NCBI GenBank assembly: GCA_963978545.1
Contig: OZ021732.1
Location: 51,317,214 to 51,381,213 of the forward strand
Direction: 5' to 3'
Origin: Linyphia triangularis
Taxonomy: Eukaryota; Arthropoda; Arachnida; Araneae; Linyphiidae
DNA: 64,000 bases
Shown: positions 22,309-33,164 of the stretch, piece after piece
Layout: each line of letters opens with the position of its first letter
Numbering within the stretch: position 1 is the first letter of the stretch
Notes under the pieces: generated by a model
What the model was told of the DNA's origin: nothing
Seen by the model: the letters and a program-made list of their open reading frames with translations, nothing else
Database searches by the model: none
Program-made: the position numbers and the translations under genes

Positions 22309-23352
22309 TTATAGGGCTAGTAAGTTTGAAGTGGGGATCCATTGATTAAACTTGTCGGGGTATCCTCGATATTTCACAAAATATTCCATTTTCTTTTTAC
22401 GCATGCGTTTTCTTAAAACTTCTTCAACAGGAAATTCGTCTTTCATTGTTACTTTTTGTAACTCTTGTGCGTAAAACGTTCCTTGTATAGGCTCTCCTAA
22501 TAAATCATTCACCCTATACACTGCAGGTTGTCTCTTGACACACTCTGTTATGACAAACAATTCTTCCGTCCAATTCGTTTCATACCCCTTTTCAAAGGTT
22601 AATTTCTTCTTTGAAATGCGAACTACATCATCTACATTAAATACGCATTTGGGTTTAGGTAAATTCTCCATATCTCCATAGAGAGTGAACCAAACATCTT
22701 GTTCATTTTCGGCATTCACTTCCACGGGAGCTCTTTTTATACTTGAATGGTAAGTATGATTATAACTTTTCACTAAATCTTGTAATACGTCAATGTATCT
22801 ATGCGTATTTTTAGCAGTAAAGTACTTCCACATTTTAGTTTTAATATTTCTATTCCAACGCTCGACTATGTTTGCTTTCGACAAATTATATGTCGTGAAA
22901 AATCTAATCCCCTTCTTTTTTAACAAGGTCTGAAATAGATTATTCTTAAATTCCGTTCCCTGATCAGTCTGAAGTGATTTCGGAGTTCGTTGATCGAATA
23001 TTATTTGAAAAGCCTCAACAATATCTATACCTCTCTTTCGTTTCAGAGGAATTAGCCATCCAAACTTTGATAGCACATCAATACAACTCAAAATAAAGCG
23101 ATAACCATCATTAAACTTTTGAAGACTTGACATATCCACCAAATCCGCTTGCCATTGCTGATCAATGTTATAAACAATCACCCGATTCGTAGGAAATTTA
23201 TGACGAATGAACTTGTGTAGAGTGTACGCATCCACCCCCGTTAGCCATTTCTGTATCGTTTTCTTGGGAATCTTTCTTCCTGAAGCACGGTATAATGCAT
23301 CGATACCACCGAAACTTGCTACATGACCCGGGTCTTGATACGTCGCATTCAT
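22309..23352 (-). CDS. Polinton integrase with chromodomain (INT)
   Basis: 347 residues from the ATG at 23352; the frame is open for eight more codons upstream with no ATG, so the true start or an upstream exon is uncertain. The N-terminal HVASFGGIDALYRA and QKWLTG motifs are typical of Polinton integrases. The DDE core shows Asp in QADLVDM, Asp in LQTDQGTEFKN and Glu in KANIVERWNR. An SH3-like region follows, and a chromodomain sits at the C-terminus (FPVEEVL...YFVKYRGYP...W). The enzyme inserts the element and makes the 6-bp duplication; the chromodomain may steer it to methylated histone regions, consistent with insertion in satellite DNA. Confidence 0.93.
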   Translation of the reverse strand: MNATYQDPGHVASFGGIDALYRASGRKIPKKTIQKWLTGVDAYTLHKFIRHKFPTNRVIVYNIDQQWQADLVDMSSLQKFNDGYRFILSCIDVLSKFGWLIPLKRKRGIDIVEAFQIIFDQRTPKSLQTDQGTEFKNNLFQTLLKKKGIRFFTTYNLSKANIVERWNRNIKTKMWKYFTAKNTHRYIDVLQDLVKSYNHTYHSSIKRAPVEVNAENEQDVWFTLYGDMENLPKPKCVFNVDDVVRISKKKLTFEKGYETNWTEELFVITECVKRQPAVYRVNDLLGEPIQGTFYAQELQKVTMKDEFPVEEVLRKRMRKKKMEYFVKYRGYPDKFNQWIPTSNLLAL

Positions 23353-23407
23353 TACAGCAAGAAATTTTATTAACTCTTATCTGTATCCTAAGTCTTAACA
23401 TTTTCAC

Positions 23408-24108
23408 ATTGAAATAGTTAAGTTTCCGGTTTCATTGAGACGAAGCGTAAAATCGATAGCGAATCGATCACTACTACTTAAAAAATAAATAAATAATAAT
23501 GCACCACATAAACAAATACACAAGTATGCAGTATTCACAACCTCACTCGATAGAACCATACTTGCAACTAACACATTCAACTATAAACTTTACCTTATAA
23601 AGAACAAAACTTGATAAAATTAATATCCTTAAGATCATACCAATACCTTAAAATTCCTTGAAACTCCGTTTAAATGCAAAATTCCCACTATATCCCCTCT
23701 GTGACGTAGCATAAATATTTTTCAAGCAAGAACGCTATCTTCAATTCCCACCCCGTGGTAATTTTTCTGCAAGTTTTAAAATTAGTTTAAATTATATTTT
23801 ATAATTATTCATCAACTATTACTTAAATCTTTCCATTTCAACAAGTATCAACGTTCATTTAATAAATAAGCGCCAATACCTTATCTGTTTAAATGCTAGA
23901 TTCCAGCCATATCATCATTATGACGTCATGTGTTAAAAGCCAATGAGTTTATATTTTGCAATCATTATCAACAACTCAACTCGCAAACGCGTTGAAGCGT
24001 GTTGAAACATGCCTAGTCTCGCTCCCCACCCGCTCTGATCGGTTAGAACCAAGCAGCGCCCTCTACCATGAAATCTGATTGATCGGTGAAGTTACGTGAT
24101 CGCCCCTC
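23408..24108. promoter_or_regulatory. Divergent intergenic region of the Polinton
   Basis: This ~700-base gene-free stretch lies between the leftward integrase and the rightward polymerase and should hold promoters for both. It contains CAACTCAACTCGC (like the terminal-repeat motif) and a TGACGTCA near 23930. On the leftward side I cannot identify a convincing TATA box. Confidence 0.5.
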
Positions 24109-24143
24109 ATATATAAACGCTACCGGTTGCCGTCTCGTCATTT
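24109..24143 (+). promoter_or_regulatory. Core promoter of the polymerase gene
   Basis: A TATA box (ATATATAAA, 24109-24117) is followed 29 bases on by TCATTT at 24138, which fits the arthropod initiator TCAKTY. A non-coding first exon would run from there to the splice donor TCG|GTAAGTA at 24264. Confidence 0.6.
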
Positions 24144-24447
24144 CTACTTAGATTCCTGAGGGTGAAAGACGTTCATCGTGTTTGCTTAGTATTTGCTTAT
24201 TGTGCTTGTTTATCATATTTTGCTGCTACTTTAGCTTTTTTCTGATTTCATCTGAATTATTCGGTAAGTAAATTTTTATTATTTGTGAAATGTTAGTATC
24301 TTTTAAGTAATATATATATTAAAATGTGTTAAGTATGTTAAAGTAGTCGATTCAAGTATTACATAAAAATTATTTCCAACTTGTATTGAAAATGTATGTT
24401 TTTCTTTCGATATTTATATATATTTTTTTAAATTTCAGTTATTTATA

Positions 24448-27400
24448 ATGTCATCATCACGTTCTCCTTCTCCCATGGATATCGTTATGGAAGTTAATGA
24501 CCAAGTAAGTGTTCTTTTAGTAATATATTTTTAAATTATGTTTGAATGCTTATAGATTGCATTTATTTCAAAATTACTTACTATGTATCTAAAAGAATAT
24601 TCTTTAAATAAGGTTAAACTTGTTGCTTTTAAGTAGATGAATGTTTACTGTCTAAGATAAATTTTAAACTGTGTTATTTAACGTCGCATAATTGATTTGT
24701 TCACTTAAAACTTTCTCAATTATATTTAAAATTCATGTCAATAATATATTCCTTAAAACTTTTTCTAAATGTTGTTCATTAGTATAAGATTCACGCCAAA
24801 ATTTGTACTTGGTATTTTTTCTAAATGCCATTCACTTGAATATTAGTATAAGATTCACGCCAAAATTTTCATTGCTTAGTAATTTTCAATGTTGCAACTA
24901 TTCAAAGTCGCCCCAAATTCACGCTGAAATTTTCATTACTTTTTGTACTTAGTAATTGTCAGTGCAGTAACTATTCAAAGTTGCCCCAAATTCACGCCAA
25001 AATTTTCATTGCTTTTATACTTAGCAATTTTCATTGTTGTAACTATTCAAAGTCGCCCCAAATTCACGCCCGATTTTTCTCTGACGTAAAAAACTTAGAA
25101 TAATTTCTCAATATCTTACTTTAGGAGGTTGTTGTTGAATCTACTGCTGCTGAACCTTCTAATGCTGCATCCACCTCACAAGACTTGCATGTAAGTATTA
25201 TTTTTATCATTTAAGTGAAAGAATAATAACTTTAAGAAACATATTACTCAAAATTTCTATTTTCAACAGGTCTGTACCATCTGTCAGAAGGGTTTACACA
25301 GAAATTTACTCTTACCCGGCACATGAAAATCCATCAGAAAACTGTAAGTATTACATTCTAAGGATAAACTATTGTTTAGAATATGTTAAAATAGCTTATT
25401 TAAATGTTAAATAATTTTCTTAGATACTTGCTGTTGGACCCTCACAACATGCTGCATCCTCAATTGCTGGACCTTCCAATGCTAGGAATTCCAATGTTGA
25501 ACCTCATGTAAGTATTAGTTTTTAAATTATATTTTGCAGAGAGAGTTTTTAGATACTTTGATTTAAAATAAAGTATGTTTCACATATATAGATAGTTTAT
25601 AGAAATAAAGTATTTTTAATAAAAAATGTTTTCAGATATTTTACAAATTTAAGTAATTTTTAGAGAAGACATATTTTGTAAAATGTTTTCAGTTAATATA
25701 TTTGAAGATTTTCAATCCATTTTTGTAATAAAGTTTTTAGATATTTCTGCAAATAATGTGTTTTCAGGAGAGCTTTCCAGAAGAAGATATTTTTAAATAA
25801 AATTTTGGAAAAAATGTGTGTCCTTCAATAATTTTTTTTTTCAACAGGTGTGTCACATCTGCAACAAGTCCTTTATCCAGAAATTTACTCTGACGAGACA
25901 TCTCAAGATTCATACTGACACGAAGAATTTCACCTGTGAGATATGCCAGAAGTCCTTCACACGTAATGCAGACTTAATCCGTCACATGGAGAGTCATCAA
26001 TCCGCCACCCCTCATGCCTGTCCTGACTGCGGAAAGAGTTTCGGTCGTAAAGATGTCATGATGCAACATCTTCTCACCCACCTTCGAGTTGCTCAAGTAG
26101 GAGGAATTCAACCTGCACCCTCTGTGCCCAGAAGGAGGAGAGTTGAGGTGAAGACGTCAGATGTCTTTGCCACTCGCCATTTATTCCCGAGTGAAGAGGT
26201 AGTTGGAGACTTGCTTCTCTTCATTAGGGAAAACACTCCCCAAGTTCAGGATGTGCTACAGGAAGAGTTGGGAGAGAAGAGGGCCATCAAGTGGTATGTT
26301 GTATCTAAAATCCGGTTCGTTCGCAAGAGTGATGAGGGAGACGAGGAATATGCCACACCCTATTTCCGGAGTAAGGTGCAGATGGAGCTGGATGACAGCG
26401 ACCTCCCTGAACACATCGACCAAGCCTTCGCCAAAATCAAGTCCTCCTTCGATGAATTCATCGAGCGGGGATCTGGATGGGTTCTCGATGAAATTATTCA
26501 TTTAGAGGTGAAGACTGCTACATATCAACCTCTAGCCCCTGCCAGCCACTTCAAGTTACCCAACAAGTTAGCAGCGAAGCAAGCAGTTCTCAACATCCAG
26601 AATGAAGACAATAAATGTTTCATCTGGTCTGTCCTGGCTGCTCTTCATCCCATGAGCTATACAGATCATCCCTACAGAGTTTCTCACTATCTGGAATTCG
26701 AGCAGGAGCTCAAAATGGGAAATGTAAGCTGTCCCGTCCAACCCTGCAAAGTTCGTTTTGTGGAGGCACTGAATAATCTGAGAATAAACATCTACGGTTA
26801 TGAAGATGATGAGATATTACCTCTATATATCTCTAAGAGGGAGGATCCTGAGGTTATCAACCTCCTCTATATCACAGAGGGAGAGAGGCAGCACTACTGC
26901 CTAATTAAGAGTATGTCCAGGCTTCTCACCAACCTCACTAAGTATAAAGGAAAGTGTTTCTATTGTTATAGCTGTCTTCATCGTTTTGCCAAGGAGGAGA
27001 CTCTCAAAGCACATGTCCCGTACTGTAATGAGCACTCACCCCAACGCATCAAGATGCCGACTCCAAAGGACTGTGTGCTAAAATTTAGTCAGTACAAGTT
27101 CACCCAGAAAGTCCCGTATATCATATACGCGGACTTTGAGGCCCTTGTAGAGAAGTTGGATGACACCACCCCCTCCAGCACTATGAAGATAGCTACCCAC
27201 GTCCCTTGTGGATATGCATACGTTATAGTAGGTCCAGATAGTAAGCCGACCATGCCCATCTCTGTCTACAGGGGAGAAGATGCAGTGGACCACTTCATCA
27301 GTAGTATCATTGCAGAGAAGGACGAGCTGGCGGTGAAGCTGACCACCATTGTCCCGATGAAACTCACTCCCCAAGACCAGCATGCTATTAATGCTGCAAC

Positions 27401-29704
27401 GCACTGTGGCCTCTGCAAGGGCCGACTAGGAACTGATCGGGTGAACGACCACGATCACTTGACCGGTCAGTTCCGTCAAGTGCTCCACAATGAATGCAAC
27501 CTTGCCTTCAGGTTGCGGAAAATGATTCCCTGCGTCTTCCACAACCTGAAGAATTATGATGCGCATTTGATCATGCAGGGTCTAGGGAAAGTGGCTGACC
27601 ATGACATTGGAGTCATCCCTACAACGATGGAGAAATACATCTCCTTCTCCATCACTAAGAAACTTGACAAGATCCCGGTGACTCTCCAGTTTATTGACAG
27701 TCTCCAGTTTCTGAACGCATCGCTTCAGAAACTTGTCGATAATCTGGAGAGAGACAAGTTTCACATTTTGAAGAGATCTATCGCATCTAACCATGGTACG
27801 TAATATAGTCAATGTTAATATTATATAAATGTTCTCTTAACAATATCATTTAATTTTTATTTTTTTTCCTTAGATCTCTTGCTGAAGAAGGGAGTGTACC
27901 CTTATGAGTATATGGACTCGTTCACTAAATTTCAAGAAACATCTCTGCCACCTCAGCAAGCCTTCTATAGCACCCTTACAAACTCCTCCATTACCGATGC
28001 AGATTATTACCACGCTCAAGTTGTTTGGGAAGCTTTCGGCATCAAAGACCTTGGCGAATATCACGTGAAGACGGATGTGCTCCTCCTCTCTGATGTTTTT
28101 GAGAATTTCCGCCGCCTAACTCTAGACTTTTACCAGCTAGACGCCGCTCACATGATGACGTCTCCGGGGTTAGCGTGGCAAGCCGCTCTCAAGATGTCAG
28201 ATGTCGGTTTGGATTTATTCACCGACATTGACATGCATCTCTTCATAGAGAAGGGTATTCGGGGAGGTGTCTCCGTCATCACCCATCGTCATAGCCAGGC
28301 AAACCATCCAGGCTGTCCTGAATATAATGCTGCTGAGGAGAAGAAACATATATTGTACCTGGATGCCAATAACCTCTATGGTAAGCATGAATTTACTTTA
28401 AAACTGTCATTTTTTTATTTAGCTTCTATGTTAATATTGAATGATTTAATTGAATTTTTCTTTCAGGTTGGGCCATGTCTCAATACTTACCTGTTGGTGA
28501 TTTTCAGTGGGTGGACCCTGAAAACATCTCTACTAAAACCATTTTGGACCAAGCAGATGATGCAGATGAAGGCTTCATCCTAGAAGTGGATCTCGACTAT
28601 CCTGCTGAACTCCACGATCTCCATAATGATTATCCTCTGGCTCCCGAACGCTTCATCATAAAGCCAAATATGCTGTCTCCTACCGCCCTCGAGATTTTGG
28701 AAGAAATGCAGATGAAGCCAGCTTCTTCCAGCGAGAAACTCGTTCCGAATCTTCAGTCAAAGAAGAATTATGTTATACACTATCGTAATCTGAAGCTATA
28801 CATTTCCTTGGGACTGAAACTAACTAAAGTCCATAGAATTCTAAAATTCTACCAACAACCTTGGCTGAAGGACTACATAGCATTTAATACGGAGCAGAGA
28901 AAACTGGCCAAAACATCGTTTGAAAAAGATTTCTTCAAACTTCTCAACAATGCGGTGTTCGGGAAAACTATGGAAAATCTGAGGAATAGAGTGGATGTTC
29001 AGTTGGTGAACAACCCACATAAAGCCAAGAAACTGGTCGCGTCTCCTGCCTTCCATGCCTTCACTGAGTTTGATAACAGCTTGGCAGCAGTACAAAGAAA
29101 AGTGAAGAGTCTCACACTTAATAGACCCATTTATGCTGGTTTCGCCATCTTAGAACTGAGCAAGGTTTTAATGTATGATTTCCACTATAATGTCATCATG
29201 ATGAAGTATGGAAGTAATGCCCGCCTACTATTCACCGACACAGATTCACTCACTTATGGACTCACCACCTCAGATCTGACTGCTGACTTACATCAGTTAA
29301 AGGGATTTTTTGACTTTTCTGACTACCCATCAGATCATCCTCTACACGATGTGTCTAACAAGAAGAAGATCGGCTACTTTAAGGATGAACTTAACGGAAA
29401 ATCTGCTTTGGAGTTTATAGGGCTTCGTTCCAAAATGTATTCCATTTTAAGCGAGTGTGGTGAGAAACAAACGGCCAAGGGGATCGCAAGAGCAGCTCAA
29501 AGACAGCTAAAACATCAGACCTATAGAGACTGTCTTCTCAATCGACAACCTTCGTCTGTGGTTCAGCATCGGATCGGTAGTGAAAAACATCACATTTTCT
29601 CCATCCAGCAAAGAAAGCGAGCGCTCTCGGCATTTGATGACAAGCGATACCTGTTGGAGGATGGTATAACTAGTTATGCGTATGGTCACTACAAAATTCC
29701 TTAA
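24448..29704 (+). CDS. Zinc-finger/protein-primed DNA polymerase B (spliced)
   Basis: Exons I infer from GT..AG borders and phase: a 5' exon ending 24263, then 24439-24504 (ATG 24448), 25125-25190, 25270-25343, 25424-25507, 25848-27795, 27874-28380 and 28467-29704. The N-terminus alternates Ala/Ser-rich linkers and C2H2 fingers. The long exon has three fingers, then the exonuclease (YADFEALVEK, HNLKNYDAHL, TDVLLLSDVF) and the polymerase (LDANNLYG/WAMSQYLP across an intron, KLLNNAVFGKTMEN, LLFTDTDSL, LRSKMYSI), ending in the family-typical AYGHYKIP. It replicates the linear element, presumably by protein priming. Exon 25270-25343 is one base short of a multiple of three and breaks the frame; skipping it would keep phase. 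Confidence 0.9.
24505..25124. other. Intron of the polymerase gene with ~73 bp repeats
   Basis: Bounded by CAA|GTAAGT and TTTAG|GAG. It contains tandem ~73-base units marked by CAAAGTCGCCCCAAATTCACG at 24903, 24976 and 25048, plus a related ATTCACGCCAAAATTT block upstream at about 24790 and 24850. Confidence 0.75.
25270..25343 (+). pseudogene. Damaged zinc-finger exon of the polymerase gene
   Basis: It encodes VCTICQKG and, in the next frame, a KFTLTRHMKIH finger half closely matching the finger at the start of exon 25848-27795 (VCHICNKS, KFTLTRHLKIH). The exon is 74 bases, one short, with the loss in GGGTTTACAC. The neighbouring exons begin and end in phase 0. Confidence 0.75.
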
Positions 29705-30620
29705 ATTTAATTCTTCTAACTTAATTTTTCGCAATTCATTAACTATAGTCATTATTTTTACTAAAATATTACATTAACTTAATTTTTATAAAAACTAAAT
29801 TAGTATATTTTCAGGATTTTGTTAGTGACCATTAAATTTAATTTTGGGAAATATACGTTCCCCCAAGTCTTAAAGTCTAGTAAAAAAACTGGACACTCTT
29901 AAATTTAATTTTTAATGTAACTCTATTCTAGAAATAGTTTATGTCCAACATTAATCTTTTAGACTAAAACTTTAAAATTGTTAAGAGGTGAAGATATCTT
30001 CTTAAAAGATATCATCAGATGGCTGATTAGTGACCTCAAGTTTCAAAGAAATATACGTTCTTTGGAATAAGATTTTTTTTTTGTTAGGGTGGAGTGAGGC
30101 GGTACCAATTCTTCCTAAAAGAGGTATCGGGCTGGAGGTGGGTCCTCACCTTTAATAAATAATTTTTCAAAATTTATTAATTGTAATTCTAAAGTCTTAA
30201 CTTATTCAAAATTAGTTAGGGAAGGGGGGTGGGGGGTGGGTAGATGAGTTACCATGAAGGCAACGTCCGATAGTCGATATTTTAACAATTGTTTGGTAAA
30301 ATATTGAAATGTCACGTGTAGCTCGGGGTTAGGGTTCTTTAGACCCTTAGCAAATGGCCTTCCTTTTATTAACTTTTCAAATTTAACATTTTTTTTTTGT
30401 GTAACTTTGTTGCAGGTATTTTAACTTGGCTAAAGGATATGTAAGTAACTCGCTAGAAAACCAAACAGTCAATCAGGAGTTAACTTTTGGTCACATGTTT
30501 AAAACTTATCAGTCACAAGCGAGCATTTAGCTGACCGATCAGAACTCGTTGCCAACACCTGAAAGGTAAATCGAAACTAAAAAGTGTTGCCACTCTCTTA
30601 AATGCTAAGTTTTAATATAT
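29705..30620. other. Polinton right internal region without genes
   Basis: This non-coding ~900 bases follows the polymerase stop. The phrase AAATATACGTTC occurs twice (about 29848 and 30050), each after a TTAGTGACC-like sequence, a weak direct repeat. The last ~60 bases resemble the inner edge of a terminal-repeat unit. No gene seen. Confidence 0.6.
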
Positions 30621-30988
30621 AATGACGTCATATCCACTGTGACGTCACTAGTAAAAATACCTATCACTCTACCTTATTCGTTTAGAAGCAGCCCTAGAAC
30701 AATTCAGCTCCAGTTAACTGGAAACAAAAACTAAAAAGTGTTGCCACCGCTCAAAACTTTGATATAAAACACATTATGACGTCATACCTACTGTGACGTC
30801 ATACACAAACAGCTTATAACGAAACTAAAGCAGCAGCAGGAGGGGAACAACTCAACTCAACTTCCGGTGACGGCATATCCTGTGATGTCACTTCCTGTGA
30901 CGTCATATCCGGTCACGCCCCCTTCCGGTCACGCCCCCATACCATACCGCATACCGCCATGGCTTCGGAGCCCTATTTTCTAACTACT
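30621..30988 (-). repeat. Polinton right terminal inverted repeat
   Basis: The reverse complement of the left end, ending CTAACTACT at 30988. It carries about two ~153 bp units with TGACGTCA at 30623, 30640, 30777, 30793 and 30898. Small differences from the left end (one unit fewer, shorter GGTATGGTAT tandem) show separate drift. Confidence 0.85.
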
Positions 30989-31345
30989 CACCACAATAAC
31001 TTGCAATAATGTTTGCATTAGGGTCACAAATCATCGCAGTAACATCGATATTTTCGCGGTAATATCGGTGCAAATTTCGGATATTGCAATATCGTAGCAC
31101 TCGGCAATAATTACCACCATACCAACGAAAATATCAGCAATAGCATCGAATTAACCGGAGCAATTCTCAATACTATAGAGCTATTATATCGACGAAAATG
31201 ATCATAACAAAATAAAACTTGACAATAATGTCAGCATTAGCGTCGCAAATCATCGTAGCACACGAAGAAAATAACCACTACACCAACGTAAATATCAGCG
31301 TTAGCGCCGAATACACCGGAATATTTCTCAACAATAGCGATATTA
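30989..31345. repeat. Satellite continuing right of the Polinton, with TSD copy
   Basis: It begins with the second CACCAC (30989-30994) and continues the same degenerate satellite as 15957-16850 (GACGAAAATGA, AATATCAGC, GCGCCGAAT-type blocks). The two sides read as one array with the Polinton removed, confirming an insertion. Confidence 0.75.
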
Positions 31346-31971
31346 CAGCGGTGAATCATATCGAATTTTGACATGGAAAAAAGGGGGGGGACCGCATTTT
31401 GGCGCAAATATGGTTAAAATAAAGCATTTGGAGCAGATTTTTGTATTTGGCGCAGGTCTAAGACCCCTGGGTTGTCACAGCTTGGCGCTTTGCCATTGAA
31501 ATCAACCAGCTTAGCCACCTTTTTCAACGCCATGTTACATTAAGCTTTGCTATGTCAGAAAAAGTGCTTTGAAATCTTTTCAGGAACCTTGCTGCAATAC
31601 ATCCATAGATGGAAAATTTGTTTTTCGTTCTTGTTGGCATAATATATCCGAATAATCAGGGGCGTACCGGGACATTAAATCAGCCCGGAGATTTTAGATT
31701 TATGCCGGCCCATATTTTCAATATCATCATTAATAAAAACATTTTTGATAAAATAATTCCAATAATTAATTTTAATAATAGTTTTTATAATTAATATATT
31801 TTATTATTTAAAATAATGTATTTTAATATTCATAATTAATATGTTTTATTATTTAAATAATGTATTTTAATATTCATAATTAATTTCAATAATTAATTTA
31901 ATTTATAATTTTTAATAATTGTATTATAAAAATTATTTGAATTAAATCAAATTTTCTTTGTTCTACTATTT
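31346..31971. other. Non-coding region left of the retroelement nest
   Basis: Contains a poly-G tract at ~31383 and a very AT-rich stretch of TTTAATATTCATAATTAAT-type repeats (about 31780-31930). No gene. ATAT at 31972-31975 is the left target duplication of Gypsy-A. Confidence 0.6.
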
Positions 31972-31975
31972 ATAT

Positions 31976-32678
31976 CGTTACGAATTTTTGTATATTTGTA
32001 AATATTTCGTAGTGTTAATTTTGTAAATAGATAAATTTCTGTACATTTCGCATAAGGCAATGCAATGGTTTGTTTCCCTGCAATGAGCCTTCCAATGCTT
32101 GATAACGGGTTTTACAGAGGTAACTCTGGGAAGCGAGTTTCAAGGGGCAGGGCATTTAACATTATGGTAATGGGAATCTCGCCAAATTGGCAAAGGTTTT
32201 GGCGACTAATTTTTGTCGCCAAATTTGGCGAGAAATCGCCAAAATGTCGCCAAACTTGGCGACCATTTGGCAACATTTTCGGTACATGTATCCCATGTAC
32301 ATCTATAAGGACTTTTCGACTACAATCTGGAAAGTTCTCCAAATGTCTATCTCTGGAATATTCACGAAAGTTCCCCACTCCTATATAAGGACGGCCGTGA
32401 GTAGGGTTAGTTAGTTCTTGAATTTTGAGTCACTGAATTAGTTGACTGGAGATACTGAGCGAACTGTATTGCATAATCTTTTGCGGCGATTTAGCAGTTG
32501 TTGTCAAGTTTTTAACTGCTGTTTTGTGCTCTATTGAGGTGAAAAAGAGCTGTATTGTGTCTACTAGAACGAGAAGTTCTGGAGCTGTATGAGAACTGTG
32601 AAGAGTTATTTTGGAATAAATTTCTGCAAGTTTTGATCTGCTTTGGCGTCAAATCTTTCGAACCCGTACAACGCAACA
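31976..32678 (+). repeat. Gypsy-A 5' LTR
   Basis: 703 bp with a TATA box in CTATATAAGG at 32381. It retains the uninterrupted sequence around TATGGTAATGGGAATC, so it is the empty-site version of the transposon insertion in the 3' LTR. The first base is C where the 3' LTR has T. Confidence 0.9.
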
Positions 32679-32714
32679 ACCGGTGTCAGATGTTTGATGC
32701 CGATTACCAGAGCA

Positions 32715-32871
32715 ATGGCGGAACAAGAGGACAAATTTCAATAGCTTTTTGCTTTCATGAAAGAAATGGAGAAGAAAATGTCTAAAGGGCAGGAGGAGAT
32801 GAAGAAAGAGATGTTCTCTGGCAAAGAGATGAAGAAGGAAATTTCCGAAGGGCGAGAAAAAATGAAAGCGG
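32715..32871 (+). pseudogene. Gypsy-A gag, 5' fragment
   Basis: ATG at 32715 opens MAEQEDKFQ, followed by an in-frame TAG at 32742-32744. The frame then continues through a Lys/Glu-rich coiled-coil stretch (MKEMEKKMSKGQEEMKKEM) until Copia interrupts it at 32872. The continuation begins after 48787, and the frame is in register once the 15,916 inserted bases are discounted. Confidence 0.8.
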
Positions 32872-33069
32872 TGTTAGAATATTTAAATTCAATATTTCAT
32901 GTTACTCTATTTTTAAGCCACTACCTATTATTCCATTATACAGCATTTGTACAACTCAACTCTGTTCACCTGTTTTTTAAGTTTGAAAAAAAAAAAGAAA
33001 AAATTCTTCTGGAAATAAAATAACCATTTTTCATCTTAAAGTTATTTCTGAGTTATTTCAAGTCCAATA
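32872..33069 (+). repeat. Copia 5' LTR
   Basis: Begins TGTTAGAATA and ends CCAATA; followed by GATTATGAGACTGAG, where a primer-binding site would lie. Near identical to 48591-48782. Confidence 0.92.
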
Positions 33070-33164
33070 GATTATGAGACTGAGTGCAGTTTTTAAATAT
33101 TTTTAAAGAATTTGAAATTGATTACGAAAGTAGAAGTTTTGATTCAGATTACACTGAAGACAAA

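Larger units (their letters stand above)
16851..30988. mobile_element. Polinton/Maverick element, 14.1 kb, complete termini
   Basis: The element has AG...CT ends (AGTAGTTAG / CTAACTACT), inverted terminal repeats of a few hundred bases and a 6-bp target duplication. It carries the full hallmark gene set: protein-primed DNA polymerase B, retroviral-type integrase with chromodomain, adenain-like protease, FtsK/HerA-type ATPase, and major and minor jelly-roll capsid proteins. Structural and integration genes run left from about 23.4 kb; the polymerase runs right from about 24.1 kb. Visible lesions are a frameshift near the end of the major capsid gene, a frame break in a small gene, and a one-base loss in a zinc-finger exon. 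Polintons are thought to be able to alternate between transposon and virus; nothing here shows activity. Confidence 0.95.

Noticed and set aside
26203..27812. Minus-strand and alternate-frame ORFs over the polymerase gene
   Set aside because: Shadows of the long, motif-rich plus-strand polymerase frame.
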